Below are positions 12,840-23,761 of a DNA stretch of 64,000 bases, piece after piece. The stretch is taken from NCBI RefSeq assembly GCF_040869045.1, contig NC_090323.1:176226083-176290082 (forward strand). Reading direction: 5' to 3'. This DNA comes from Eurosta solidaginis. Lineage: Eukaryota; Arthropoda; Insecta; Diptera; Tephritidae. Both the position numbers and the translations under genes were made by a program. The notes under the pieces are model-generated. The model ran no database searches and was not told the DNA's origin. It worked only from the letters and a program-made list of their open reading frames with translations. Position 1 is the first letter of the stretch. The number at the start of each line of letters is the position of its first letter.

Positions 12840-13485
12840 TATAATAACACCTCTGGATCACATTTTGTCCTATATCTCGGAATCGAGTATAGTTGTTTGA
12901 CAAAGGTAAAAACATATTTTGCGTTTCAAGATCCAAGCCGGCTAGGCGTTTGAAATGTATCCTTATATTTAAATTCGACTCGGGCTGATGCAACAGTGCA
13001 AGTTTCTTTCAATTCTATGAAGTGGTTTCTGAGTGATGCGAGTGAAAACATACATACAGACAGAGAAACAGAAAGAAATTTTAAAAACTGCTGATTTGGG
13101 TTTAGGGGGCTCAAACAGGACCTCTTATAAAAATGTTTCTAACATAATTTGAATGTACAGAATTCGACCTCTTAGAATTTCTAACATGTATAGATAATAC
13201 CCCTGAACCACACTTTGGCCTATATCGCGGAAAAGGGGTAAGATATATCAATAATTTTTTAAATGTGTGAAGGCCTACACCGGCAGCTTTAATTTGATAC
13301 CCGGGTCCATGTTTTGTAAATCAAGACCCTACTGCTCTAGAGGTTTGATATTTATCTTAATATTTAAGTTAGACCACGGCTGATGCAATAGTGATAGCGA
13401 GTACAAACATACAGAGAGATTTACAGAGATGCAGGCAGATACACAGCAACTTTAAAAACTGCTGGTTTGGGTTCAGTGGGTCCAA
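12840..13485. repeat. Diverged tandem duplication, period about 355 bp
   Basis: Copy 1 (about 12840-13115) and copy 2 (about 13195-13485) share in order taacacctctggatcacattttg / taatacccctgaaccacactttg, cctatatctcgg / cctatatcgcgg, ggctgatgcaacagtg / ggctgatgcaatagtg, acatacagacagag-type and aaaactgctgatttgggtt / aaaactgctggtttgggtt. Both are non-coding. Confidence 0.65.
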
Positions 13486-13639
13486 GTGTGGGTATAACCG
13501 TGTAGGTCAGAAACGCGGTGACATGAACTGGTAATGATTGTTGGTTACAAAATACATCGAAAACAAATTTACTGTTAACGTGTAATTGGATCAAGGCCAT
13601 TAGAAGTATTTAGATACAAAGTAGAGCTTACGATTTCTT

Positions 13640-13745
13640 CTCGAATACAAGCGAGAGTTTCGAGACCCGAGAAATCGAGTACTCGACATCTCGCGAGACT
13701 CTCGTGTCTCGAAGTACTCGTAACTTTCGCGAGGTTCTCAATATA
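13640..13745. repeat. Palindromic CTCGCGAGA-type cluster, block 1
   Basis: Dense overlapping words: cgagagtttcgagacccgag, tctcgcgagactctcg, tgtctcgaagtactcg, tcgcgaggttctc. Related block at 14440-14730 beyond an intervening Helentron-like element. Confidence 0.6.
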
Positions 13746-13782
13746 AACTTAATCGTTTTATGGACACTATTTATACATTTGG

Positions 13783-14325
13783 TTTTTATACTCAGCTGAG
13801 CAGAGCTCACAGAGTATATTAATTTTCTTCGCATAACGGTACCTCGTAACGGCATAAACTAACCGAGATAGATATAGACTTCTATATATCAAAATTATCT
13901 GAGCGAAAAAAGAAATTCATTTAGCCATGTCCGTCCGTCCGTCCGTCTGCCTGTAAACACGATAACTTGAGTAACTTTTGAGGTATATTGATGAAATTTG
14001 GTATGTAGGTTCCTGGGTACTCATCACATATCTCTATTTAAAATGAACGATATCGGATTATAACCACGCCCAATTTTTCGATATCGAAAATTTCGAAAAA
14101 TCGAAAAAGTGAGATAATTCATTACCAAAGACGGATAAAGCGATGAAGCTTGGTAGGTGGGTTGGCCTCATGACGCAGAAAAGAAAATTAGTAAAATTTT
14201 GGACAATGGGCGTGGCACCTCCCACTTTTAAAAGAAGGTAATTTAAAAGATTTGCAAGCTGTAATTTGGCAGCTGAGTATGTAATGTGCGGTAACACCCG
14301 AACTTCGCCTTCCTTACATGTTTTT
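13783..14325 (+). mobile_element. INE-1/Helentron-like non-autonomous element, copy 1
   Basis: Starts tttttatactcagctgagca and ends ccttcctta catgttttt. Internal landmarks in order: gtccgtccgtccgtc, cacgataacttgag, aacgatatcgg, the self-complementary cgatatcgaaaatttcg, gggcgtggcacc...cccac, and cagctgagtatgtaatg near the 3' end. This layout (subterminal palindromes at both ends, GTCCGTCC run, CCACGCCCAC words, 3' end in CTTGTTTT or similar) parallels Drosophila INE-1/DINE-1, a Helentron derivative. It has no coding capacity. The family assignment is inference; the repeat itself recurs at least five more times in this window. Confidence 0.7.
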
Positions 14326-14439
14326 ACTTGTGACTATTTTGTTGATGATATTGCTTTCCAATGACACTACACTCAAAACATATTTATACACATAATTTTG
14401 TTCACAATAATTTATATTTTATAAACGAGACATCGCAAA

Positions 14440-14730
14440 CACGGCTTCTCGCGAGATTCTCGAATCTCGAAATATTCGTAATATTCACGAGCTTCCCGAC
14501 TCTCAATCCAGTCGCTGTATTGGCAGTATTCTATACTTTTCGTTGTCTTTTACTTATGGACATTTTCGCTTTTGCTCCAGAAGAAACCTTCAGCTTTATA
14601 CACATACATATGTTTGTATGTAAAACAGCCAATGAATCTATCAAATTGAATGCCGAGAAGCTCGCGAGCCTTAGGAGTAATTCGAGATTCGAGAATCTCG
14701 CGTGAAGGCGAGACTCGCGAAGAAATCTGT
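14440..14730. repeat. Palindromic CTCGCGAGA-type cluster, block 2
   Basis: Contains ctcgcgagattctcgaatct, attcgtaatattcacgagct and, in opposite orientation near 14680, attcgagattcgagaatctc with gcgagactcgcga. The two sub-blocks are inverted with respect to each other, around a central 150-bp segment. Confidence 0.6.
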
Positions 14731-15189
14731 TCTCCAACAAGTTCAAGAAATCGTAAGCTCTAATACAAAGACAATTCGCAAGGTCTCTTTCATCATTTGT
14801 TTTATGTTTTAATGGAATTTTACATAGGAAACCATGGAGATAGCTTAAAACTTAAGTCTTTCATTCAAATCACAAATCTGTGAAAAATAAACAATTGTTT
14901 ATTAACTACTTGCAAAGTAATCTACTTATATTTGCTGTTGATTAATTAGGACTTTAATTAATCAAGTAATCGATTTACCGAACAGCAATACACAAAGATT
15001 GAGAGCTTCACGCGTTCGCACTTTGCTCGATATCATCAACACATGTTAATACAGCAAAATCGAAGCAAGTTTAACCAAAAAACCCTACGAGCGTCTTACC
15101 CAATAAATTGAAACCCGTCCGCATACGTTTAAATGTACATTCACTAAAGTTTAGCCACACACAAAAATTTTGCAATAAATTTTAATTAC
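14731..15189. other. Intron of dpr6-like gene (5' part)
   Basis: Follows the gtaatt donor of the Ig2 exon on the minus strand. No repeats or RNA genes recognised. Confidence 0.5.
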
Positions 15190-15317
15190 CTCCTCGTGAT
15201 GATACCAGAAAATGTAGGCTGGCGGCTCTGGACTGAATTTCACTGTGCATGTAAGATTTATGGTGCTGCCTTTGTCGACGTGAAGGTCAGGACCACCAAG
15301 GATGCTCGCTGTGGGCA
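15190..15317 (-). CDS. dpr6: dpr6-like exon: first half of Ig domain 2
   Basis: The exon follows an acceptor (acgcacag) and ends at a gtaatt donor. Two bases complete the valine codon split with the previous exon, then 42 codons read PTASILGGPDLHVDKGSTIN, the first Ig2 cysteine (LTCTV) and KFSPEPPAYIFWYHHEE, ending in phase 0. In Dpr proteins this continues as VINYDS...; I found no such exon between 1 and 15189 on the minus strand, so the next exon is probably beyond the window. Reading on past the donor reaches a stop in the intron after a few codons. The GGPDLHVDKGSTINLTC signature is diagnostic for the Dpr family. Confidence 0.92.
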
Positions 15318-15820
15318 CTGTGCGTATAATAGCACAAGTGGCGGCAAATATATATGAATATAGTTGGTGGCACAAATGCACCCAGCAGCAGTTGTAGAAG
15401 ATGTGCGTAGGAAGGAAGCACACAAGTTGTGGAGGAGAATTAATGACCGACGTTGGTTTTTTTGTTAAGTTGCGCGTTGGTTGGTTGACCGACATCAGCA
15501 TATAAGTTTAAAATGACACATGAAAAAAGATGGAGAGAAATACATAAATAGGTAATGGATATTAGCAATGTATTCGCACGCATTTAGGTATATACATATT
15601 TGAACTGAGTACTAAAAACTTTCTAAGTGAAAGTTATGCATAAATGGAAGATGAAAGGAAATGACGTTTTGGTAAAATAAATAAAAAGTTGTTGATAGTG
15701 TAGAAAGACATTCCCTCACTTAACTTTAACACTAAATTGTTAACAACAAAGGATGCGTTTTTTGTTAATGCCAAAGTTGCCTTTAATAAGCTCTATGGCT
15801 TAAATTTGACTTATACTCAC
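15318..15820 (-). other. Short intron between Ig1 and Ig2 exons
   Basis: 503-bp intron, donor gtgagt at the 15820 side and acceptor acgcacag at the 15318 side. Nothing else recognised in it. Confidence 0.85.
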
Positions 15821-16031
15821 CCACAACATTGAGCCGCACAAAATAGCTTCGCACCGGTTGTGTTGATATTTGACATTCATATATTCCAGCGTCACGCTTT
15901 TGTGCCCATTTTATTTGTAACGTCCAATCATCTGTATCCTGATGATGTGTAGCTTGGAAGCGCTGATCAGATGTGTATGTGTATGCTCCTACTGTGAGTA
16001 TGTGTATGTCGCGATGGCGTATCCACGAAAC
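15821..16031 (-). CDS. dpr6: dpr6-like exon: second half of Ig domain 1
   Basis: The 211-nt exon begins after the acceptor (tttatacag) and ends at a gtgagt donor, leaving one base (phase 1) for the next exon. It encodes 70 residues: the Ig1 tryptophan in VSWIRHRDIHILTVG, the TYTSDQRFQ strand, DDWTLQIKWAQKRDAG, then YECQIS with the second Ig1 cysteine and the VRSYFVRLNVV end of the domain. The stretch is near-invariant among Dpr proteins and includes residues of the face that contacts DIP partners (family knowledge). No stop or frameshift interrupts it. It is separated from the upstream exon by a 17.7-kb intron filled with mobile elements, and from the downstream exon by about 0.5 kb. Confidence 0.92.
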
Positions 16032-16433
16032 CTGTATAAATTTAAAATAAAAAAAAAGGAATTTGTTTAACCCAAATTACTCGAATATTTTTGTGCGTTT
16101 TCGTGGGTATTTTAATGTGTGGCAGTTAACAGCTTTAAGCTTATAATCTGCGCTTTTAATGCCATACATATGCGTTAGTCGAACATTATGTGGTTCAAGG
16201 AACCCGTATATGTAATTGTGTAGCATTATTAAATAAACAGAAGATTAAAAGCTTTAAGTATTTCCTTTATATAAATAGATGAGAAGAAACGAAAAATGTC
16301 TTTTTAAACGGTTTTATTTAGGTTGAGTTGACTGGCACGAATTTTGTAATTGAAATCTAAGTAACCTCCCGATAAGCTACATGCTTGAAACTTGGAGTAT
16401 AGTTCAGAACACGATGACAATGCAATAATAAGA

Positions 16434-16715
16434 AAAAAATCGCCGCTAGGTGGTACAAGGATCGAGGTATTCACAAAAATCGTATTTGTGGTCCAATTTG
16501 GCTCATATTTGGAACACATGATACATACAAGAATAGAAAGCGACCTATGACCAAAAATCGCCTCTAGGTGGCGCAAAGATCGAGGTATTCAAAAAAATCG
16601 TATTTGTGGTCCGATTTGGTCCATATTTGGAACACATAATACATACATGAATAGAAAGCGACCTATGATGTCCGATTTGGCTCATATTTGGGACAAATAT
16701 TACATACAGTCTGGT
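16434..16715. repeat. 118-bp tandem repeat, 2.4 copies
   Basis: Units begin aaaatcgccgctaggtgg (16436) and aaaatcgcctctaggtgg (16554) and share gatcgaggtattc, aaatcgtatttgtggtcc, catatttggaacacat and atagaaagcgacctatga. A third unit keeps only the gtccgatttggctcatattt part. Antisense ORFs across it are repeat products. Confidence 0.85.
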
Positions 16716-16941
16716 AGAAGTGACATCAAAATATTTTGGAGTTGGAGGAGGGACAAGCATGTGTGGCGCAGAGTCGAGTAAAGTCTTTGGAAGGATTATG
16801 TATTCAGGACTTAGATTGTAACAAATTTTCAGGAAAGAGTCCTTGTAATAATGAGTCACTAAATGAACTAAATAGAATGAGAAATGATAGGCAATTCAAT
16901 AAAGACTAAAAATTTGAAAATAAAATAATTAAAAAAAAATG

Positions 16942-17332
16942 TTTAAGTTAAACGGTTTTATTGAAAACAATACTTACATGAAGTAATAATAATACTAAAG
17001 CTATAAAATAATTAGGTAAGTTCTAGGTACTAGTCATCACACTCCTCATCAATATAGTGCGTTGATCAGACAATTAAATAAAAGCGTTGTACGTGCCAAA
17101 TTTCTATTGATAGTCATATATAAGGCCAATTGAACCTTAATAAGGTTATGCTACGCCTTACACTTTTAGAAATTTTACACTTTCAACGCTTTTATTTAAT
17201 TGTCTGATCATCGCACTGGATTGATGAGGAGTGTGATGACTTGTACCTAGAACCTAACTAATTATTTTCTAGCTTTTAGTATTATTATTACTTCATGTAA
17301 GTATTGTTTTCAATAAAACGGTTTAACTTAAA
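16942..17332. mobile_element. 391-bp foldback/MITE-like element with about 150-bp inverted arms
   Basis: The left arm (16942-17099) and right arm (17184-17332) are close reverse complements. Matching words: tttaagttaaacggttttat / ataaaacggtttaacttaaa, tacttacatgaagtaataat / attattacttcatgtaagta, catcacactcctcatcaat / attgatgaggagtgtgatg, gatcagacaattaaataaa / tttatttaattgtctgatc. The loop is about 85 bp. No coding capacity. A/T-rich flanks prevent a confident target-site duplication. Superfamily not determined. Confidence 0.85.
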
Positions 17333-17393
17333 TTTTTTTTTTTTATTTATTTGTTGAATTTTGATATTCAACTCTTAACCACTTTAAAAAAAA

Positions 17394-17560
17394 GTATCAT
17401 TATTATTGTTATGATAAATTTTTATTAAAAGAAAAAAAATTCATTTAAGAAAAAATGTATCACAACTATAATAATCATAAAATAGTTATTTTTAGGCCTT
17501 GAGCTCGATTTGAACCCGCGATCTTATAAATCAGTAGGCTGATATAACAACAAAGATTTT
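17394..17560. mobile_element. Short copy of the tRNA-ended TIR family (see 53365-55204)
   Basis: The left part gtatcattattattgttatg and the right part ending taggccttgagctcgatttg then aacccgcgatcttataaatc are the TIRs of the 53-55 kb family with almost no interior between them. It shows that the family is dispersed and can collapse to a near-perfect hairpin. Confidence 0.75.
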
Positions 17561-17609
17561 GCTTTAGTTTAATGAAACTTTTATTGTTTCATCTGGTCCA
17601 TTTATATAA

Positions 17610-18235
17610 AGGAAATATTTAAAATTGTTTATCGTATCTCGTTTCAACTCTATGGTTTCATGTTTCTAGCTCAATGTGTATTTACTTAAAAATCAGTCGC
17701 AGAATTCTAAATGGACTTTTTAGTACCTCTAAATATAACGATCCCTGTCTCATCTGAAAACTCTTTTATCATAAATGCTACAACCTAATAAAGCCCAAAG
17801 TTTCGTGCAAAGTTTCAAATCTCTGTGTTATCGGGAACTTCCTTAAAAATCGAAAGTAAAATTTCTAATTTCGGAAGATTTTTTAAATTTTCTCAGTTCC
17901 TGGACTACCTAGCGACAATTTTTTTCTCTCATGTTGCATTATCATGCCGCTCTGAAGTATGTCCTTGATTTCAATAATCTAGCCCTACGCCTACTCAAAT
18001 AGTGGTCGCAAGATTCCACATATAGTAAGTGAACTTGTTAATATCTCGATCCCTGTTCCACCAAGAAATCTTTTTTATCCTTAATATTATAACATAATAG
18101 ATCCAAATTTTTTTTATTTCAGGTCTCTAGGTTACGGAGATGTTCCTTATAACACGAAAACAAAATTTTCAATTTCGTACAATATTTTTTTGAATTTTAA
18201 CGGTCCCTGGATTGCCTAGCGAAAGTTCAGGAACA
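17610..18235. repeat. Diverged tandem duplication, unit about 310 bp
   Basis: Two copies share, in order, cgcagaattcta / cgcaagattcca, aacgatccctgtctcat / tcgatccctgttccacc, tttatcataaatg / tttatccttaata, caaatctctgtgttatcggga / aggtctctaggttacggag, tttctaatttcgg / tttcaatttcgta, and ctggactacctagcgac / ctggattgcctagcgaa. No coding. Confidence 0.6.
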
Positions 18236-18299
18236 TACTTAAACCACCCTTTTTGGAACAGTCTCACCGGGGCCGCTTTTTCATTACTTCATCATGGCG

Positions 18300-18790
18300 T
18301 TCCATATTACTCATTTTCTAAAAGCCTTCTGTTGTTCCTGCTCATAGATTCCAATTGTTTGCTCTGATTTTGGTTTCTACGAAGTTGTTGACTAGTTTCC
18401 ATGCATATTTGGGTCACTAGCAATTTTCTTTGTAACATTATCGCCTGTGATTTGGCCGACTCTTTCCTCGAGCACTGTCGGTGCTGGCTCCGTAGCGAGC
18501 ATTTAGAGAAGATACGCTGGGAATTGTTCCGGTAATCACCTTTATGGCTGGTCCTGATATAGCGCAATAAACGGATAGTACTCTCAGAGCTGCAGTTAGC
18601 TGCACAGATGTTAGAAGTTTACAGAAATTTTTCTTCTGTAATATGTTTGCCCACATTAGGGAGCCAGATGGTATCATGTATATGGTTATGTCCATCTGCA
18701 GCTTCCTTCTGCTTACTGTTCCTTTTCCGATGTTTGCCGTCAACCTGCTAAGCACTGCTACCTCTTGGATGTCATCTCAATCGCATGTTG
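18300..18790 (-). pseudogene. LINE reverse transcriptase C-terminal region, decayed
   Basis: The minus strand in two frames resembles the segment after the RT core of Jockey/R1/LOA-type LINEs: a LTAALRVLSVYCAISGPA block, matching the family pattern of a conserved ...LR..SAYRT.S..A..V.SG.PP motif, followed by VITGTIPS. A frameshift at about 18480-18500 and several stops show it is dead. The RT catalytic core and any RNase H are not present here. The clade call is tentative. Confidence 0.55.
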
Positions 18791-18889
18791 AATTTGCGGC
18801 CAGTAAATTAAACGGAGTCTAACCCTGCTTCTAAATAGTTTACTACCTTTTCCATATTATCCTTTCGGAGAAGATTTCTAGAAATATAT

Positions 18890-19421
18890 TGTAACGAATT
18901 TTGGGAAATGCTGATTATATTGCATCTTCTACTGGCATTGGAGTGACTGAAGTGTCCAATAAATAACTCAAATATTCAGTAGAAAAATATATCTTTTATT
19001 TAAAATTATACTGTAGCAGTAGTACTTCACAATTACAATACTCGCGTACTTCACTAAAAGCGTGTTAAAATCAAACTGATTGACTAATCTTCAGTTTGGT
19101 ATTCTTTTATACTCTCTGTTGCCACGTTCGCATATCTCTCCAATGGTCTAGACTTTTCACGAACAACCTTCTCGAACAGCTGCTTATTTATTTCTTCGTT
19201 ATGTATCTGGTATTCACTTTTATCTTTTAGTTATATGCGTGTATATGTGTTAGTAATTACTTCTGCTGTTAGGTGATGACTAGATGTGTGTATGTGAAAT
19301 AATCTTTTCGCTCTTAGCTTCCCTGTTTGCATGCATGTGTGGCTGCTTTCTTTGAGGTGGTGGTTCTACATTTATTTACTACCAGCACAGTAACGCATCG
19401 AAATTGCTAACATTCGCCACA
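18890..19421 (-). repeat. LTR with residual polypurine tract (3' LTR of a truncated element)
   Basis: 532 bp, bounded TG...CA on the minus strand. Related to the LTRs at 56267, 59215 and 51664: minus-strand start tgtggcgaatgttagc, a tataaaag-type promoter word, an aataaa-type polyadenylation word, terminal attcgttaca. Directly upstream on the minus strand lies cttaggtgagagggag, matching the polypurine tract before the LTR at 59215. So this is a 3' LTR whose interior has been lost rather than a solo LTR. Confidence 0.75.
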
Positions 19422-19436
19422 CTCCCTCTCACCTAA

Positions 19437-19985
19437 GTTTCATTTGATTAACTTTACTTGAAAAAAAAAATTAATTTGATTTGAGAAAAGTTTCACTTGA
19501 TTTGAAAAAGTTTTCATTTTTCGTTTTTATAAAATTTTCCGTTGATTTGAAAAAATTTTTGATTCACTTGAAAAAGAGTTTAGTTTGATTAAAAAACTCT
19601 TCATTTCATGTGAAGAAAGTTTCACTTGACTTGAGAAAATTCTTACTTGGTTTGAAAAAAGTTTCATTTAATTGAAAAAAAAAAAAAATTATTTGAGTTG
19701 AAAAAGTTTTAATTTAATTGGAAAAAAATTTCTTTTGAGTTGAAAAATTTTTCATGTAATTCGGAAAAAATTTTATTTGACTTGAGAAAGAGTTTAATTT
19801 GATCTAAACAAAGCTTCATTTGATTTGAACAAACTTGCATTTACTTGAGAAAACTTTCACTTGGTTTGAAAAAAGTTTCATTTAATTGGAAAAAAGTTTC
19901 ATTTGAGGTGAAAAAGTTTTCATTTAAATGGAAACAAATTTTATTTGACTTGAAAAAGTTGTATTTGAATTGAAAATGCTACAAG
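19437..19985. repeat. Degenerate 25-35-bp minisatellite (TTTCATTTGATTTGAAAAAG)
   Basis: About 20 irregular units alternating gtttcatttgatttgaaaa, gtttcacttgacttgagaaa and aatttgattgaaaaaa forms. Unit length varies, indicating old age. It begins next to the polypurine tract of the truncated LTR element. Confidence 0.8.
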
Positions 19986-22212
19986 CATTTTCTGCGGGGT
20001 TTGCTGGTAAATCTATATTATTGCAAAATATTGTTTTCAATGTAAATATTTTTCGGAAGGTTATTGACCGGGCCTTTAGACCTAGAACATAACAAAGTGG
20101 GATGAAACTAGTACCATAAATATTAATCCCAATAACAACTTTGCTCAAGCACTCTGCGAGATATATGAATCTAGCATCAGAAATTTGAGTATAATATACT
20201 ATATATATATTATATTGCTTATTCATTATATGCATTTGTATAGAAAAAAGGACGCATGTCACAAATTATAATTGAAGCTTATTTCATGCACGCTTGTACA
20301 TACACAAATATGTAAATCGATCCAATTTTGTATGCGCAACTTCACTGTTTTGATTGCGCATAATTTATCACAGTCATCACAAAATAAAAAGAAAATACCC
20401 CAGTTGTTGAGTCAATATCAATAATATATGATAATATCAAGCACATTACTAAAACGGAATTAATTTTGCAAAAAAAAAAAAATTTCATGTGATTAAGCAT
20501 CTTTTTTTATACTTTACAGCTGCGCATGACATAACATAAAAGGTTCTACTCATTTCCTTAGAATTTTTGCCATAAAATTTGAATATCGCAAGCTAAACAT
20601 GACATTCGCGCATGCTCTTATTCTTAGTGGGGGACAAAAATTGGGAAATACACTCATTCATACCATTTTAGTACATGCATGTAATAAATTAATTTTTTTC
20701 CTCGTTCTGTCTAAACAACAAATTCATTCAAACCATATTACAAATGCTTTTCCTAATTTATGATTTCGTTTTTGCTTTTAAACCTAGTCTTTGTTTGCTC
20801 AGCGTATTTTTGGCCTTTGGCATAATCAATGCCAAATGTCAGTGACAGTTAATTCATTTATTCATTTTACATAACCATTTTCATATGAGCTTAAACATAT
20901 TTTCGTTGATCCTTCCCCATTTATTGCTTTCCCCATCTTCGTCTTTTAAGCATGCGCTACTTACATACAAATAACAATTACTTACACTTTGGAGGCAATT
21001 CAGTGTTGCATGTTTGCCGGCGGATGAGTGCATTTACATACAACACTCGCTATGAGGAAATGTGAAAATGCGAAGAGATTTCAAATGATTTTTTTTTTTG
21101 CCATTTAATGGAAGAACACGGGACGACTACCAAAAAAAAAAAAACTTACATAGAAAAGCGCACATAGTCGTATTGGAGCGATGTAGAAGATGCGTCCACC
21201 GACAAATATTTAGATTAAATTTAAAAGAAGACATAACTAATATAGTTCCGGACTTTAGAAAAACAAAATTGTTGAAGTGAAAACTTCTTAATAGATATAT
21301 AGAGTTCCACACCAAAACGGAGCATTTCCAAAAGTAAAACAAAAACCCGTTTAATGCAAACCTCTTCTACTTGCTAACTTCTATAAAAAATTTCAAATCG
21401 AGCAATGACTAAGTGGATCGATCAATGGCCATAAAAGTAACTTTGACCTTTTATAATTTGGCTTTATGTCCATTCGGTAATACCGTTTGAGCGTTTAACT
21501 TACCATGTCTTAAATGTACTGAAATCAGCACAAACACAAATAAACGCAACAGGATACGTTGGAAGTGATCTTGAGCTCGCCCATTTTAATTGAATGACTA
21601 CCTGGAAATTATTTCGCGAGGCTTTGCCAAAGAGCTAATGTACACTTCAAATGCATCTGCATAGTAGTTCAGGTAAACTCGGTACCTTATTGCATTCATC
21701 ATGGTTAACTTTTCAAAAATTTAGTTTTACGTATGTGATAGCCACAATTCGCTCTTTTTTATTTTGTTATTGATATAACTTTAACAATATATGGTGAAAC
21801 AAAAAAAAAAAACACACGACAAACAAATTCGCTAACCGAATAAATGAACAACAGTTGATTTACGACTCACACAATTAAAAACTGCTATGGGTAGTGTAAA
21901 AGCGTTTGTAGAGCTGCAAATGTAAGAATTTGTTTAAAGAAATTTTAAGCCCAATACGTTTAGCAGTGTCCAGGACTGGCCGGTACTGAAACAGCCATTT
22001 TGCTTAGAATATCACTGTTGTTATCCATGATGGTGAAAAGAAGCTCGGAACATAGACTTACAGCTGAATTCTGTAATTCAGTCTTATCTCATCTTTTTTA
22101 AATTTGAGATTTTTCATTAGGAACAATTTTTATGACTTGAGATGATTTCTCACCAAATCAACAAAAATCAACAAATTAACCATTCACGCATACATTTAAC
22201 AAATAACATATT
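19986..22212. other. Intronic sequence, nothing recognised
   Basis: AT-rich. Small ORFs at 19924-20262 and 21098-21342 lack motifs, conserved starts or splice context. Confidence 0.5.
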
Positions 22213-23760
22213 ATTAGTATTATTATTATTATTAATAGGTCTGGAAGTACTGCGACGTTTTTGCAAATCTATTGTGCAAGACCTTTCAGCCTAATTTTGT
22301 ATCTGGAGGCTCTTGATGTATCTAAGTTCCTCTTCAGGCTTTTTACTCCATACCACATAGGGACTAAGAGTCCCACCACCTAGATGGGAAAGTCTCTGCC
22401 TAGCTAGAGCGACGCATTCGCAGAGAATGTGAACAGGCGTTTCATCATCCAGCTCACAGAAACGACAAATTTGGCTATCAGATAGATTTAATTTACTTAG
22501 GTGATATCGTAAACCGCAGTATCCCGTGAATCCCCAGTAAGAGTTCTTAGGTCCTCCCTGCTTAGGTTAATGAGTTTGGCTGATACTTTCGTTGCCGGAA
22601 GTATAAACAGTTTGGCCTGCCCTTGCCCTGGGCAATCAATCCAGTGACGTCTGAATTGTTTAGTTTCCCAGTTACTTATAGTTTCCCTGGTGTGTGCTTT
22701 TGTGAGTCCACAAAAGGGCTCTGGACCATAGAATGCTGATGTAGCACCCTGCCTTGCTAGGTAATCTGCATGTTCATTACCTTCATGTCCCTGATGTCCG
22801 GGAACCCATCCAAACAAAACCTTGTTTTTGGCTCCCAGGGCATAAAGGATTTCAGTGCATTCATCCACTAGCTTACAATTAACTGTGTAGGATTTCAAGG
22901 CACACACTGCCGCCTTGCTGTCCAACATAATGTAGATGCTCTTCGACGTTGAGCCTCTCCGCAGACATTTTCTACCATAGACTTCTATTGCATGAATTTC
23001 TACCTGAAATATGGTGGGGTAACATTCCATTGGTATATATTTCTTAAAGTTTGGCCCATAGATGCCAGCTCCCGTTCTTCCGTCATCGAATTTCGATCCA
23101 TCCCTTTACCAGACCTCTGAGTCAGGGTCGTTATAAGGACACCCTATTTCCCAGGGGGTTCTGTCCACAATGGACACTTCAAAGTTCCGTGAGACTCTGA
23201 GCTTAGGGGACATTATTTCACGCAGTTGTAATGAGGGATTTCTTATGAAATTTCTTATTACTTTCCTTCCTTCAACTCAGAAATATTTGGATGTCTTAGT
23301 GCACCTAGTGTTGCCTTTTTCTCAATAAGAATAGGGAAGGGAGGTATTCCCACTAAAGCACTAAGTGCGTCAGCAGGGGCGGTTCTCATCGCACCCGTTA
23401 TGCCAACGCAAACTAATCGATGCAGTTTGCTTAGTTTAGTCGTTGCCTTTCGTTGCGTGGCCTTCTGCCACCAAATTAGAGAAGCATAGGTGACTGTTGG
23501 CCTTACGACAGTATTAAATGTCCAGTATGCCAGTTTTGGACAAATTCCCCATGTTTTGCCGTAGAGACGAGTTCAGGAGAAGAAAGCTCTTGTTGCCTTG
23601 TTTAGGATAGCATCCAAATGAGCACTCCACGCGAGGGTTCTATCCAGTGTGTGCCCTAGATATTTAGCCTCCATTGAGAATTGTATTTTTGTACCACCCA
23701 GGGAAGGTTCTGGAATGGACAAATAACATAACACTACGTTTTGGCAACTTGGGAGCAATG
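22213..23760 (-). pseudogene. I/LOA-like LINE, 5'-truncated: RT tail, RNase H, C-terminal Cys/His segment, TAA tail
   Basis: Read from 23760 down the minus strand: the RT thumb region (AKYLGHTLDRTLAWSAHLD), a long connector broken by stops, then a clean 177-codon RNase H block (22497-23030). That block shows FQVEIHAIE, the DSKAAVCAL segment, FGWVPGHQGHEGNEHADYLA with the catalytic DE-D pattern, and TKAHTRETI. A stop or frameshift follows, then LSDSQICRFCELDDETPVHI and LCEC, the Cys/His segment typical after RNase H. The element ends in (TAA)n at about 22216-22238, as I-factor-type LINEs do. Nuclease and most of RT are missing. Confidence 0.85.
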
Positions 23761-23761
23761 T

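Noticed and set aside
15318..15501. Upstream part of the 116-codon ORF containing the Ig2 exon
   Set aside because: A good splice acceptor and the correct phase place the exon start at 15317; residues before it are intron.
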